Source: Doryteuthis pealeii (taxonomy: Eukaryota; Mollusca; Cephalopoda; Myopsida; Loliginidae). From it: a stretch of DNA of 64,000 nt. Shown here piece after piece: positions 10,560-22,017 of this stretch (positions are counted from its first letter, which is position 1; each line of letters begins with the position of its first letter). The notes under the pieces were generated by a model that saw only the letters and a list, made by a program, of their open reading frames with translations, had not been told where the DNA came from and ran no database searches. The DNA lies in the NCBI GenBank assembly GCA_023376005.1, contig CM042157.1, positions 92,104,436 through 92,168,435 of the forward strand, read 5' to 3'. Both the position numbers and the translations under genes were made by a program.

Positions 10560-13500
10560 TGTTACAGTAGAAACGAAAATGATATGTCAAATACAATTCT
10601 TCAGTATCGGGTATTGAGAGAATTGGCAGAAATAATCCCAGTAATACAATTCGGGTGCTTTATTGTCTGGAAACCAGAAGATAAATTTTGCTATGGTTAG
10701 AGAGTTATTTAACCAAGGTGTAGCCCAAATTTCATTGGATGAAAAAGGTGAAAATACACAGAATTCCCTTTGTTCAACAGAGTCTGTTGGAATTCAAGAC
10801 AAATATATTATTCTTTCTCAAATTCTGTATAGAAAGGCATTGGTCAAAGATAGTTGTCATAAAACCCCAAGTGTTCATATATCTCGTTCATTGCGTCGTT
10901 ATGCACGTCTTCTAGATATAGGATTAAAGAAATAATGATAGATCCAACAAAAGTTCAGTGGAAAGCTGAGGATCCAGATGTGAATAACATTTTAAGTGAC
11001 GCCATGGAAACGGCGAAGAAGGAACAAGTTAAATAATCTCTGTTATGCTAACAAGACGGAAATGCCAGCCATATTACATATCGTAACAAAAGGGATTATC
11101 ATCTAAGGAAGGTTATCAATGGACTTTTCTTAGTGAAAATGCCTGGGCATTTCCCTTCAACATTCGTTGATATGCGATGATTTTCCAGAATGTACTACTG
11201 TTTTTGGAGGGAGTATCTTATTTACTGAGACTTATAACACAAGCTTCATGCACACAAAGACTGGGAAAGAGTGTTGGGTTACTATTACTCGGCTGACAAA
11301 TCATATACCTCGGATCAAAGTCTGTGTATCAAATACTGATACAAGTGCGAGGATGTCCTTAGGATATGATGCCACCTGGTTATTTGCACAAACGTTAACG
11401 AACATAGTTTCCAAAAGTCTTACGGCAACACAAAAAGAATTACTGAAGAACTGAGAAGAGTAACAATTGAAGGTTTATCAGTAATTTAAGCTAAATCAAC
11501 ATGGAGACAGGGAGGGATTCCGGGCCGATATTCGAATAATCAATGCTACAAAACCTAAACAACCCATGGAAATAGTCGCTCTTTATTCAAATATGTTGTG
11601 CTGACGCCCGAAAGAAATAATATAGAATACCTATACAATGATGATAAAAATACGCATTTCACTAATGAAACAATTCTACCGAGCCGACTTCCTGTCTCGT
11701 CAATTTATAATATACAGATTCTGGTCAAGAAGTGGTAGGGTGAGCAAAAAAGATTTTCATCTTTATAAGAATACGATAATGAATCATGGCATCAAGAGAT
11801 ATCATGCGCAAGGAGAAGACACTTCCACCGTTTACTTGCAGTCATCCTTGTGGAACTAATTCCTCGAATTCAATGTAAATGTATATATATGGGAGTGTGC
11901 ATTTCAATGGACCTGTGTAAATGCTATGATGGATACTATGGAACTTATTGTGAGAAGAAAGTCTGCAAGTGTTCTCATGGTCAGTGCAATAGACCATACG
12001 AGTGTATATGTTACGAAGGTTACACGGTGATGAATGTAAAAACTCCCATTTGTCATAATTGCGTAAATGGTAAATGTGTTGAACCAGACAATTGCGAATG
12101 TTCTAAGAATTACTGGGTCGGGGAAGACTGCGATATTTCATTTGGCAGCAATTCTGGTTCCGTTTTTCATTCTCCAGGCTGCATTCATTTATCTTAGCTA
12201 CACATTTTCTATTTTAATTCGTAAACGAATTGAACGTGCAACCGCTCTCTCAAATCTTGACTGGTTGGTTGACTGGGAAGAGGTGATTTTAGTAGATAAG
12301 CATTCCTCTTCAACAAAGAGTATGTCATTTGCAAGTAGCACAGGGAATATATCGAATGCTTCTTGCAGCTGGAAAAACGAAAATGGTATTTGAAGAAAAT
12401 AAAATCTAATACAGTCGAATATGATGACATAAATATGCGTTTGGAAATGGTCGAATTGATTACTCTACACCATCAGAACTTAATCACGTACGGAGGAGCG
12501 TGTCTTGTTAATCCTAATGTGTGTTTTCTTGTAGAACCAATCCAGAAAGGTAGTTTGGAGGACGTATTAATGAATGAAACGATACGTCTGGACTGGAATT
12601 TCCGGTTCTCTTTCTTAAAAGATATTTGTCGTGGAATGAATTTTCTGCATACTAAAACAAAAATCGGTTCACATGGTCGCCTCAAATCCTCAAACTGCTT
12701 ATTGGATAATCGTTGGTGCGTTAGAATAACCGATTTTGGTGCACCAACAATTCGCTATGGACCTTACTTGATAGAAAAAACCGAAGAAGAAAAAGCAGAA
12801 GAATACTTTTCAATGCAAGAAGCGTTACTCTGGACAGCACCAGAATTATTGGAATCGGTCTCTTGTCTCGATGATGTTCGTATGGGTACACAAGAAGGTG
12901 ATGTATACTCATTTGGTATTGTCGTATCAGAGATCGCTACTCGGGACGTACCTTTTGCATTCGAACGTGGTTACCTGTCTACTTGTGCAATGATTGACTT
13001 AATCGTAAATCGAGACGATCCAGCAGTGGAAACAGATTTAGAAATTTGGGAATCACTCGAGATTGATTCAAAAGTAGTTCGCCCTTACATTCATCCTGAT
13101 TATCTCCCAGAAGGAAGATCAGCTCAAGATAAACTTCTGAAAATGCTTGACAATGCGTGGGACAATGATCCACTTGCAAGGTTTACATTTCAAAAATTAA
13201 CAAGTGTACTCGACCATATATTTCCAACTAAAGAACAACTGGACAATTTGATGAGTTTGTTAGAATCCTATTCGAAAAATCTAGAAAAACTTGTTGTCGA
13301 GAGAACCGATGCTTTAGAAATAGAAAAGACTAAAGTCGAAAATATTGTGAGTCAATGTTGCCTAAAAAAGTAATTGACGAATTGAAGAATGGCAACAAAA
13401 TAGAACCCGAAGATTTTGAATGTGTCACTGTTTATTACAGTGATATTGTTGGTTTTACATCAATTGCAAAAAGTATCCAACCGATGCAAGTAGTGGATCT

Positions 13501-14000
13501 TTTGAATGATTTATATAGTCTGTTTGATGGTATTTTATCACAATATGATGTATATAAAGTGGAGACCATTGGTGATGCTTATGTCGTAGCAAGTGGAGTT
13601 CCAACATTAAATGACAACTTACACGCCGGTGAGATTGCCACCGCAGCCATGGATGTAATGTCAGCAATAATGACTAAGAAAATTTCTCACTTACCTCATG
13701 TTAAATTACAAATTCGATTAGGTATCAATACAGGGCCTGTAGTTGCTGGTGTGGTTGGTCTGAAGATGCCTCGTTATACCTTATTCGGGGAGACTATGCA
13801 AATAGCTGCCACTATGGAATCTTCATCAAAGGCAATGCATATTCAGATGTCTGAAGACACTGTAAAGATTCTTGAAGAACTTGGGGTTACTTGATGAAGC
13901 ACCGTGGCACCATGACAGTTTGCGGGAGAAACTTGAAACCTATTGGCTTACTGGGAAAAGGGGATACTCTAACCCACTTCCAGAAGTCGAAAATGATAAA
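10560..14000 (+). CDS. Receptor-type guanylate cyclase, apparently intronless, catalytic site altered
   Basis: Seen in order: a poorly resolved N-terminal region (10,660-11,840) with a GYDATWLFAQ segment suggestive of a periplasmic-binding-type ligand domain; EGF-like cysteine modules (about 11,855-12,140, CVNGKCVEPDNCECS); a hydrophobic transmembrane stretch (about 12,140-12,215); a kinase-homology domain (12,363-13,230) with the receptor-cyclase signature GRLKSSNCLLDNRW, ITDFG and WTAPELL; a dimerisation linker (13,240-13,350); and a class III cyclase domain (13,355-13,900) with YSDIVGFT and [10 protein letters not shown]. These domains define single-pass membrane cyclases that make cGMP. 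The usual NTASR pair of catalytic Asn and Arg reads QIAAT, and the guanine-contacting Cys in PRYCLFG is Thr. No introns are visible. Frame shifts near 12,115, 12,370, 13,350 and 13,885 differ from those of the left arm and are probably sequencing errors. The true start is not identifiable. Confidence 0.85.
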
Positions 14001-14935
14001 AAAAAACTTCTAAAATTCACAATTCTGACAATGTTGTTATTTTATGTTTACTTCGGGGCGGGGGTTGATTTGTTCAACGGAATTGATTTTATTATTAACT
14101 TTCTATGGTGTTAGGTGAAGGGCCAATTTTTCTGAGATCAAAGATAACATATACCTGAGAGTTAGAGGTGGGAAATGGAGCTGAGGTTAAAAAAAGAAAT
14201 GTTGAGGAAGATGATGAGGAAGAAGAGGTAGTAGATAAAAGTAAAAAAAGAAAGAAAAAGGACATTGAATGATGGTTCTGTCTGAATGAAAATGATCTAA
14301 TTGTTTGCCCTTTCAAAATCGTATATTTTTGAGCGTGTGGATAAGAAAAAAAGACCTTAAAAGTTTTTAGTGACATTGGCTAATTTTCTCTGTTTATCTA
14401 AACTTTAGAAAAAAGTGTCAATTCTTAATTTTTCAATTCACATTTCTGGCAGTAGTGAATAGAGTTGCATATTTATCAGCGTATGCACTTCAGTGACTCA
14501 TACATTGTTTATATAGTTTTATCTGAAATATAAATTGATACTAAACAATTGTTTATCATCTACGAGTAAATTAATTTTCTAAATCATTTTTAGAAGCATT
14601 AAATCCATTTCTTGAAGAAAAGACTTCATTGTTATTAAGATTAATATATAGGTTATGAATTTTTGGAAATAAATTTAATTTATACACCTACCGAAAAAAA
14701 GTTACACATGTACAAAAAATGAATAGAGTGCCCCCACCCAGAGTGTGCTTTAACGAAGATATTTCAGATTTAAAAAAGTAATTAATCATATTGGTTTTAT
14801 TTTACGCATTTCCCTGTTTACACCAGATGACTGCGAGTTAGCGCTGTAGATTGAGTAAGAAGAATTCTTCCCAAATGTACAAAACCTTTCTCTATATGAA
14901 AAATAAAACACAAACACTGTGGTCTAAACAGTTGC
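14001..14935. other. Right-arm sequence downstream of the guanylate cyclase, no gene seen
   Basis: Mirror of 6,086-7,022. AT-rich, with no feature beyond low-complexity purine runs. Confidence 0.5.
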
Positions 14936-15180
14936 AATTCTTCGTCTATTTTCTATTTCCTCATTTTTGTGTCTGATATTTTTGACGCGGTTACAAGTGC
15001 ACCAATAATCATATGATCAACCACATCCCTTACTGTCCCCAGTTTTCAGTTCTCAAACTGGGGGACAGTAAGGGGAGGGTTGATTATATGATTATTGATG
15101 CACGTGTAACCGCGTCAAAAATATCAGAACAAAATGAGGGGATGGGGGCAAGTAGAAAATAGATGAAGAATTGGATGGTT
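14936..15180. mobile_element. Small foldback (MITE-like) element (right arm)
   Basis: Local palindrome: 'gacgcggttacaagtgcac' at about 14,982 pairs with 'gtgcacgtgtaaccgcgtc' at about 15,100 around a core of opposed 'ggggacagtaagggg' blocks. It mirrors 5,828-6,085. No coding capacity. Confidence 0.8.
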
Positions 15181-15504
15181 CAAATATTCTTCTAATTTTC
15201 ATTTTCTTTTATTTGTAGTCGGTGGTCTACTATTTTACTTGTTTACGGCTTATTCTTGTTTACAATTGGTCGTCTCGTTTGAATAGAATTGTCTGTTTGT
15301 ACTTCAAATTTCCAGACTATCATGTGTTTTAATATTGTAGGATAGCCTCAGTTTTGTGCTATACCATTTGTGTACATTACCGAAGTAGAATTATTTGCAC
15401 AGTTCTCGGTGTATGGTTGTCTCTATTCTATTGTGCCTGTTTTTTGTTTTGCATTAGCATTCTGCAGTTGATCATGATGCAATTAACCGTCTTGTGTTCG
15501 ATTA

Positions 15505-15768
15505 TAACACCCATATACTTATAATGCATTGGGCCATTGAAATGATAACCTAACACTGAATATTTCCGTAAGGAAAAGACAAAGCCATATTAACGAATTA
15601 TATTAACATTTAATAATATACGTGTAAAAACAAAACATGTATACTTATAATGCATTAGGCCATTGAAATGATAACCTAACACTGAATATTTCCGTGAGGA
15701 AAAGACAAAGCCATATTAACGAAGGATATTAACATTTAATAATATATGTGTAAAAAACAAAACATGAT
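15505..15768. repeat. Direct tandem duplication of about 130 bp (right arm)
   Basis: Two copies each contain 'cattgaaatgataacctaac' and 'acatttaataatatangtgt'. Mirror of 5,231-5,495. Confidence 0.8.
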
Positions 15769-15828
15769 ATATGTCCCAAACCATAAAAGGCACAATTATG
15801 TTCCAATAAATACAAAAGGGTGTGATAA

Positions 15829-16363
15829 ACGAGGGTGATTTAAAAAGTAATGCCATTTTCTTTAAAAAAAACCCAACAAACTCTGATACCTACATTGAGT
15901 CCCTAACGAGACTCAGAGCAGGAATACGACGAGTAAGACACCCAACTTGCCAATCAACAATGTCCTCCTAGACCACACAGAAGCATCAGGACAAGGGAGA
16001 AAATCGCCTCATTAGGGTGGGCAACTTTACCGCTTCCTCCATATTCACCAGATTTAGCGCCTTCCGATTATCATCTCTTCGGCCTCATGAAAGAGGGTTT
16101 GAGGGGCAAACATAATTCCAGTGACGAGAAAGTGAAATCTGGAGTGAAGAAGTGGCTCAAAGAAGTCAACAGAATTTGACGGGGCAGGGATACATTTTCT
16201 TATTCGGAAGTGGAATATTGGTATTGAGAGAAACGCGATGACTATAGAGAAGTAGGGATGCGAGCCACAGATGACCGGCTTCATTTTGATGTATAATACA
16301 TGTTCCCGCGTTGGCAATTATACCTGTCCTAAACAAAATATCTATTTTTAACTCACCCTCGTA
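15829..16363 (+). mobile_element. Internally deleted mariner-like transposon (right arm)
   Basis: The ends are inverted repeats: 'cgagggtgattt' at 15,830 and 'aactcaccctcg' at 16,350-16,361. Between them the plus strand reads a mariner transposase C-terminus: an RAGIRRVR-like segment, then NNVLLDHTEAS, then YSPDLAPSDYHLFGLMKEG, which holds the last aspartate of the mariner DDD triad. A frame shift and a premature stop make it inactive. The N-terminal DNA-binding domain is missing. Confidence 0.8.
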
Positions 16364-16499
16364 AAAAGGGATAATTGAACTTACTCGCGTGGTTGTTCTG
16401 TAAGTTCCGTATCAATTCTTCTCTAAGAACAAAGCTAGGACGAATGTACTTGTTCGCTCAAAGAGCGGAGACCAATAAAATATATGTCTTGTTTCTTTA

Positions 16500-17060
16500 C
16501 TTATCATACAAAATCATTTCCAATGCATTTTCATAGTAAAAATCATTTGCAATGCATTTTCATAGTAAAAATCATTGGCAATGCATTTTCATAGTAAAAT
16601 CATTGGCAATGCATTTCATAGTAAAAATCATTGGCAATGCATTTTCATAGTAAAAATCATTGTCCAATGCATTTTTATAGTAAAAATCATTGGCAATGCA
16701 TTTTTATAGTAAAATCATTGGCAATGCATTTTCATAGTAAAATCATTGTCCAATGCATTTTCATAGTAAAAATCATTGTCCAATGCATTTTCATAGTAAA
16801 ATCATTGGTAATGCATTTTCATAGTAAAATCATTGGCAATGCATTTTCATAGTAAAAATCATTGTCCAATGCATTTTTATAGTAAAAAATCATTGTAATG
16901 CATTTTCATAGTAAAATCATTGCAATGCATTTCAAAAATCATTTGCTATGCATTTTCATAGTAAAAAATCATTTGCTATGCATTTTCATAGTAAAAATCA
17001 TTGGCAATGCATTTTCATAGTAAAAATTTTCATAGTGATATTTTCATAAAAAATTAAAAA
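16500..17060. repeat. 29-bp satellite array (right arm)
   Basis: About 19 copies of a unit reading catagtaaaaatcattg plus gcaatgcatttt, with a 'tgtcc' or 'tggc' variant at one position. Reverse complement of 3,746-4,500 but shorter and cleaner. Confidence 0.92.
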
Positions 17061-17544
17061 TTTTCATAGTAATATTTGGACAATAGGCCACTCTACTCTT
17101 TTTTTTTGCTAAGAGAGGAAGGGTTAAAGGATTGAATTGTCACGTGACAAACGAAGACGTGACATGGCAAACCCAACTTACAATTCTAGAGGAGACAATT
17201 ATCTTTGTGTTCCTACACATAGTGTGTGATATCGTGCGCTGGTTGCACGGATCTGAATTCAAGTTCTGTGATATCAGAATACTGTTTTATCAAGTTTAGA
17301 TAAACTGCCTGAGCACTTGAAAATGAGGGATGTAGAACAATAATATTATGTACAAAACCTATTGACGATAAGATGATTACAGAATCAATTAGATACGTTT
17401 TTAAAAATGCTCAGTAAACAGAAATGTTATAAATATCTGCTCCTAAATTGGGTTTTGATACAACTGCATGTATGAAAATTCCATAGGTAAATGCCTATGT
17501 AGGGCTATATTTAATTTCCCGCTCTTTTGGTCATGAATTCGTTT

Positions 17545-18215
17545 TTATCTGTAACAAAAACTACGTCACTGCTTACGTCACTATACCCGAAATCGTCATA
17601 ACATAGATTACAAATTTGAGCATGCAACATTAGACAGTCCTCATTGTTTTTTAAAACAAGTTTTAATAGATAAATCCCCAGTATCATATATCTATATGTA
17701 GGAAGCCCGTGGTGTAATGGTTAAAGTCATGGGAAATGGACTCGTCGCCCCGAGTTCAAATCCTGGACGTGGTAACTGCATTTCACTTAGCGCTAATACC
17801 CTTGGGAAAGATATGAATCCTACTCTCCCCAGCTATGGGTAAATAGCAGGGCAGACTGGGTTCTTTAACCATGGCTAGGTAACCAGTCTAGGAGAAGGAA
17901 AACTCTGATTCAAGCCTGTTAAACTCGCTTAAGAAATTGACCTTGTGTCGTATCCTGCTCGTGTGGAGGAGTTGGTAATATATATATTATATATATATAG
18001 TTTGTTTTATTTTAATAGATATTCAAAGTTAATAGAACTTAGTTTCGATTTCAAATTGTTTTTTTTTGTTTTTTTACTTCTTTAATAAATTTGATGATTT
18101 TATGATTTATGGTTCAAACTCTCCGACATTTAATTTTTAACTTCCACCTCCTCAATCAATATCTTTCAAAAATTTATTTTTACATTACTCGGAGGGTGTT
18201 TTTTTTATTTTGCTA
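17545..18215 (+). repeat. Dispersed 0.45-kb element, copy interrupted by a SINE (right arm)
   Basis: Mirror of 2,610-3,290 and paralogue of 19,211-19,640. It includes the TGACGTAAGC-type motifs at 17,560-17,585 and the SINE at 17,701-17,977. Confidence 0.7.
17701..17977 (+). mobile_element. tRNA-derived SINE (right-arm copy)
   Basis: The A box GTGGTGTAATGGTTAA is near 17,710 and the B box GAGTTCAAATCC near 17,752. A conserved body follows ('aatacccttgggaaa', 'agtctaggagaaggaaaact', 'gaccttgtgtcgtatcctg') and ends 'gtggaggagttggtaa' next to (TA)n. The same body at 53,118-53,413 shows this is a dispersed family. A box, B box and spacing are those of a pol III promoter. It is not a functional tRNA, because no cloverleaf can be completed. 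Confidence 0.88.
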
Positions 18216-19210
18216 GTGTGTATAATTGATCTATTGAACTGATCACACAGTATCAACTTCTCCGGATCTTTTAGTTTTTTTGTCTTCGCAACAGTGATAA
18301 TGAACACTTGTGTCCCACTGTCTTCGAAAATGTTATATGAATCTGCCTTTTTCCTTTTAATGTTAAATGCATAATTCGAGGTTTTACACACTTGAATATC
18401 GGTCAGGATTTTCTTTGTGGAACCTTCTACAAGTTATGAAAAAGAACACTGCAACATGCTTTTTCATAAATTACTCAGTTTTCGTCCGAATTTCGTCAGA
18501 AGACCTCAAAAAAAAAAAAAAATTAATGGTAACAAAGCAGGACACTTTCGACAGAAAAAGGAGTTCTCACCCATTACATCAAAATGCCGGTAAGATGACC
18601 TTCTCTATGATTCTCTAACAAAACTAGAACAATATTTGTAGCTGTCGCCTTTTGAGTGCGCCTAATAGTTAGATATATTTATTTTTACCTAAAATATACC
18701 CTTAATTTGGACAGTGTAAGGGAACAACTCTGTTAGGGTCTGATAATCAGGGACAACATAGCCTGAATTGCATTGTGGGAATATCAACAGGTTTCCTTAG
18801 GGCAAAAATAGGGACTTCCGCCTGGCTGATGCAGCAAAAAGGTTGTGTGGATAATATCGTCCTTAATTTAGAATTTTAGTCTTTTAGTTAGTTCTCGGTA
18901 CTGGTACGGCGCACAGGTATGTTTCTTTCCAATTTTCCCGTGAAGTTGCTGGATTTGTTTAAAGACCCTTTTGTAAATTAGTAATTGTTTTATATCCCCT
19001 TTTTATTTCAGTATTTCACGTGTTTGGAAGTAAATAGAATATTCTACGTTCAACATCAGTCGTCTTCGTGTCATCAATACATCACCAGAAAATATTACCA
19101 GGAACTGCTACAATATTTATAAAAAATGCATATTATAAATTTGTTTTCTTAAACTCTTCAGTTTAACTCTTTCCTAAACAATTTATCATCTATCAATAAT
19201 GGAGATTCGC
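18216..19210. other. Right-arm unique sequence, no gene seen
   Basis: Mirror of 1,600-2,610. Nothing supported beyond AT-rich DNA and short A/T runs. Confidence 0.5.
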
Positions 19211-19640
19211 TTCCGGTTTTTGTCTGTAACAAAAACTACATCACTGCTTACGTCACTGCTTACGTCACTGCCTACGTCACACTACTAGAATCGTCATAAC
19301 ATAAAATAAATACACTCAAAATTTGAGCATGCAATGTTAGACAGTCCTCATTGTTTTTTTTAAACAAGTTTTTAATAAATACATGACTGGTATTAACTAT
19401 CTATATATAGTTTGTTTTATTTTAATATATATTTAAAGTTATCAGAACTAAGTTTCCATTTCAATTTTTTTATTTTTCACTCTTTTATAAATTTATTTTA
19501 TTTTTTACTCCTTTAATAATTTGATGATTTTACTTTACTTATGATACAAACTCTCTGATAAATAAATTTTCAACTCCCATCCTTCAGGCAATATTTATTT
19601 TACGTCGCCCAGAGGGTGTTTTTTTATTTTGCTAGTTGTT
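19211..19640 (+). repeat. Dispersed 0.45-kb element, uninterrupted copy (right arm)
   Basis: Opens with four tandem TGACGTAA-like motifs (19,240-19,285) and closes with 'tttattttgctagttg'. Mirror of 1,175-1,600. Confidence 0.7.
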
Positions 19641-20338
19641 TTTATGTTGATAAGTATAAATAAATAAAAAAGAGAATTGAGGTAGATAGCTTTTGTGTGG
19701 GATTTAACAACTCAATTCCACATTATTTTCTGGCAAGCGCAGTTACTCATCTATACATGTTCCACATGAGATACTTTAAGATCAATTAACAAGATAACAC
19801 ATCAATATTGCTTTTCCTTAAACACGAGGTGTGTATTTTTATTTACAGTCTGACTGAAAAGGGTCAAAAGGGATCGGCCCCTATATTTTTACGGCATGTG
19901 GAATGACCGAATTAAAATAATTAAGTTTTCTTAAATAACTAGTTTTACAATTGTATGTCATGAGTTTAGAATTAGGTAAACAAAAGAGAATCGAAATAAT
20001 ATTAGTTTTAAGAAATATTTTAGAACAATAGAAACAATGGTTTAAATTCATCCGATAATTTATTCACCAGAATTCCACAGATACAAATCATTCGATATTA
20101 CATCATTGCAAATCACCTGATATTTGAGGAATATTTTAAGCTTAATGATCACAATAGACAATGACAATAAGAAAATTATAAAAAGGCCATTTAGCTGAAA
20201 GATGGGAGACACAGAGACAGTGAAGAGCTTTTGCTCTTCCTGGCTCAACAGAGTTGGAGAGGATGCTCCTAACTCGACAGTGGGAACGTCCGAAAACATC
20301 AAATACGACTCAGCAGGTCCGTCTATCTTTTCGTCTCC

Positions 20339-20410
<72 letters not shown>

Positions 20411-20810
20411 CAACAAACAACAACTTTCAATCACAAGTTCCAATCACAGACAAACTACTAATATGTTGACACAAGCAATCACACTAATATAAACACCATG
20501 TCACAGTTGTCACACACAACTATACACAGACACAATCAGACTGCAACACACTGAAAGAACAATGAAACTATATTAATTGTATTTATGTATATAAGTTTGT
20601 TTCCTTTATCAATGTCTTCTTCTTTTGTTACCTATGGAAACTACATTTACCGTAGTCCTATATACATATGAATTGTGGGACCCATAACTCGGATCTTCAA
20701 ACTCATCAACTACACAATCTCCAAACAAACGGGTCCCTACAGGGTCAAAAAGGCAAGTAACTTACCCTGTACAAAAAAAAAAAAAAAAACGGGTCCGGGA
20801 CAGATACTTC
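19641..20810. other. Outer right arm, non-coding, with (CT)n microsatellite
   Basis: Holds a (CT)n tract at 20,341-20,407 that mirrors the left-arm (GA)n. Its Ser-Leu or Arg-Glu translations are artefacts. Arm homology to position 1 ends near 20,810, just after the poly-A run. Confidence 0.75.
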
Positions 20811-21282
20811 TGACCCGACTATTATTAGAGTTGTTAGTTTTAACAAGCACTGACTAAGTGAATTTCAACACTCTGACCCCGATAAATACTTATCAGCGAA
20901 TTCTATCTATTGAGTACTAACTAGAGTGATAATTTCAACAGTTTCATTTGCCAAAAGTTCTTTTCACTTCAAAATTCCTTACTGTCTTTCCGATCCAACA
21001 ATCTCAAAATTGTTCACCTATACTTAATGTCATTCGTCGTTTGCGCTTAATTTCTGAAAGTGTCGTCCACGTTCTTCAGATTTTTCCACCAGTTGTTTTA
21101 ATTTTGTTAACCGTTTAGGGGAGACAACTTGTATTTACTTAAAATGTGTTTTCATTTTTAAAATAACGAAATTCGTAAATAATCTTTTCGTTCTTTCTTT
21201 ATTTCTTTATTTCTTCAACTATTCTTAACTTTTTAATTCTTTCTAAGAAGTTATAATATATATATATATATAATAATATATA
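20811..21282. other. Intergenic sequence outside the palindrome, nothing recognised
   Basis: This is the first sequence not mirrored within the window. AT-rich, with no motif recognised. Confidence 0.5.
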
Positions 21283-21582
21283 TAAATAATACGGTAACAA
21301 TGGTGTTGTGTGTTTGACCTGTATTTTTTTATTCTTTCTTTCAATTTTCGAGATAATACCTCTTTATCAAAAGAATTGAACTGAAGCAGCCACCTATGGC
21401 ATTTCTTCCTAAATGAATTTTTTTTTTGATGTTGTTGCGCGTGACATTTGGGAAGAAATGCATAACTGGACTGCTTCAGTTCAAATTCTTTTGATAAAGA
21501 GGTATTACCTCGAAAATTGAAGAAAGAATAAAAAAAAATACAGGTCAACACACACACCATTGTTACCGTATTATTATTTTTT
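21283..21582. mobile_element. Foldback/MITE-like hairpin element
   Basis: The arms are about 130 bp: 'ataatacggtaacaatggtg' at 21,286 pairs with 'caccattgttaccgtattat' at about 21,555, and 'cctctttatcaaaagaa' pairs with 'ttcttttgataaagagg'. The loop lies around 21,418-21,445. No coding capacity. It is flanked on the left by (TA)n. Confidence 0.8.
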
Positions 21583-21730
21583 TTATTTATTCCAAACTGC
21601 TTGTGGATAGCCTTCTAAATCAACCTCCTAACCAATATATTATATATATATATATATATATAATATATATATATATTATATATATATATATATATGGGAG
21701 TAAATATGGAAACTAAATCCGACAATATAA

Positions 21731-21978
21731 AGAAAATTTTGAAAAAACAAGTATTCCGAAATTGGGATGATTTAATAATCGATGTTTAAAACATTTCGGT
21801 TACATTGAACCTTCATCAGGATGTCTCTTGGGTGAAGAAAATGATGAATGTTTTTATATGTGACAGGAGATGAAAATCTTTTTAGTTATGTGAAGGTTCA
21901 ATGTAACCGAAATGTTTTAAACATCGATTATAAATTCATCCCAATTTCGGAATACTGTTTTTTCAAAATTTCTTTATA
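21731..21978. mobile_element. Foldback element carrying a hammerhead-like motif
   Basis: 'gaaattgggatgatttaata' and 'cattttcggttacattgaac'-type sequence in the left half are mirrored by 'gttcaatgtaaccgaaatg' and 'catcccaatttcggaatac' in the right half, around a unique centre at about 21,828-21,890. (TA)n tracts flank both sides. The hammerhead core is complete only in the left half, on the minus strand. Confidence 0.75.
21775..21826 (-). ncRNA. Candidate minimal type I hammerhead ribozyme (Penelope-like type)
   Basis: The minus strand reads CTGATGA, then a 4-bp stem II (GGTT/AACC with a 6-nt loop), then GAAA, then a self-complementary ATGTTTTAAACAT stem III, then C with a predicted ATC^G cleavage site at 21,781/21,780. 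That is the conserved hammerhead core (CUGANGA...GAAA...NUH). Stem I pairs only about 3 bp. Known biology: short type I hammerheads occur in Penelope-like elements and animal retrozymes. Activity is inference. Confidence 0.5.
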
Positions 21979-22017
21979 TATATATATATATATAAATACA
22001 TATACATATATATGTGG

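Larger units (their letters stand above)
1..20810. repeat. Giant near-perfect inverted repeat (arms about 10.4 kb, 62-bp spacer)
   Basis: The first bases of the window reappear as their reverse complement at about 20,790-20,810, including the poly-T/poly-A run beside the 'cgggtccggg' motif. The match continues inward to about 10,479 and 10,542. Mirrored landmarks are the (GA)n tract (400-472 and 20,341-20,407), SINE (2,847-3,130 and 17,701-17,977), 29-bp array (3,746-4,500 and 16,500-17,060), deleted mariner (4,642-5,177 and 15,829-16,363) and guanylate cyclase. Differences are mostly 1-2 base indels, denser in the left arm, with few substitutions. Inference: either a real young palindrome or, more likely, a fold-back read or assembly artefact with uncorrected long-read errors. 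The outer end of the left arm coincides with the window edge, so the repeat may extend further left. Confidence 0.93.

Noticed and set aside
17701..17780. Functional tRNA gene
   Set aside because: A and B boxes are present, but acceptor and anticodon stems do not pair and a SINE body follows; the same sequence recurs diverged at 53,118.
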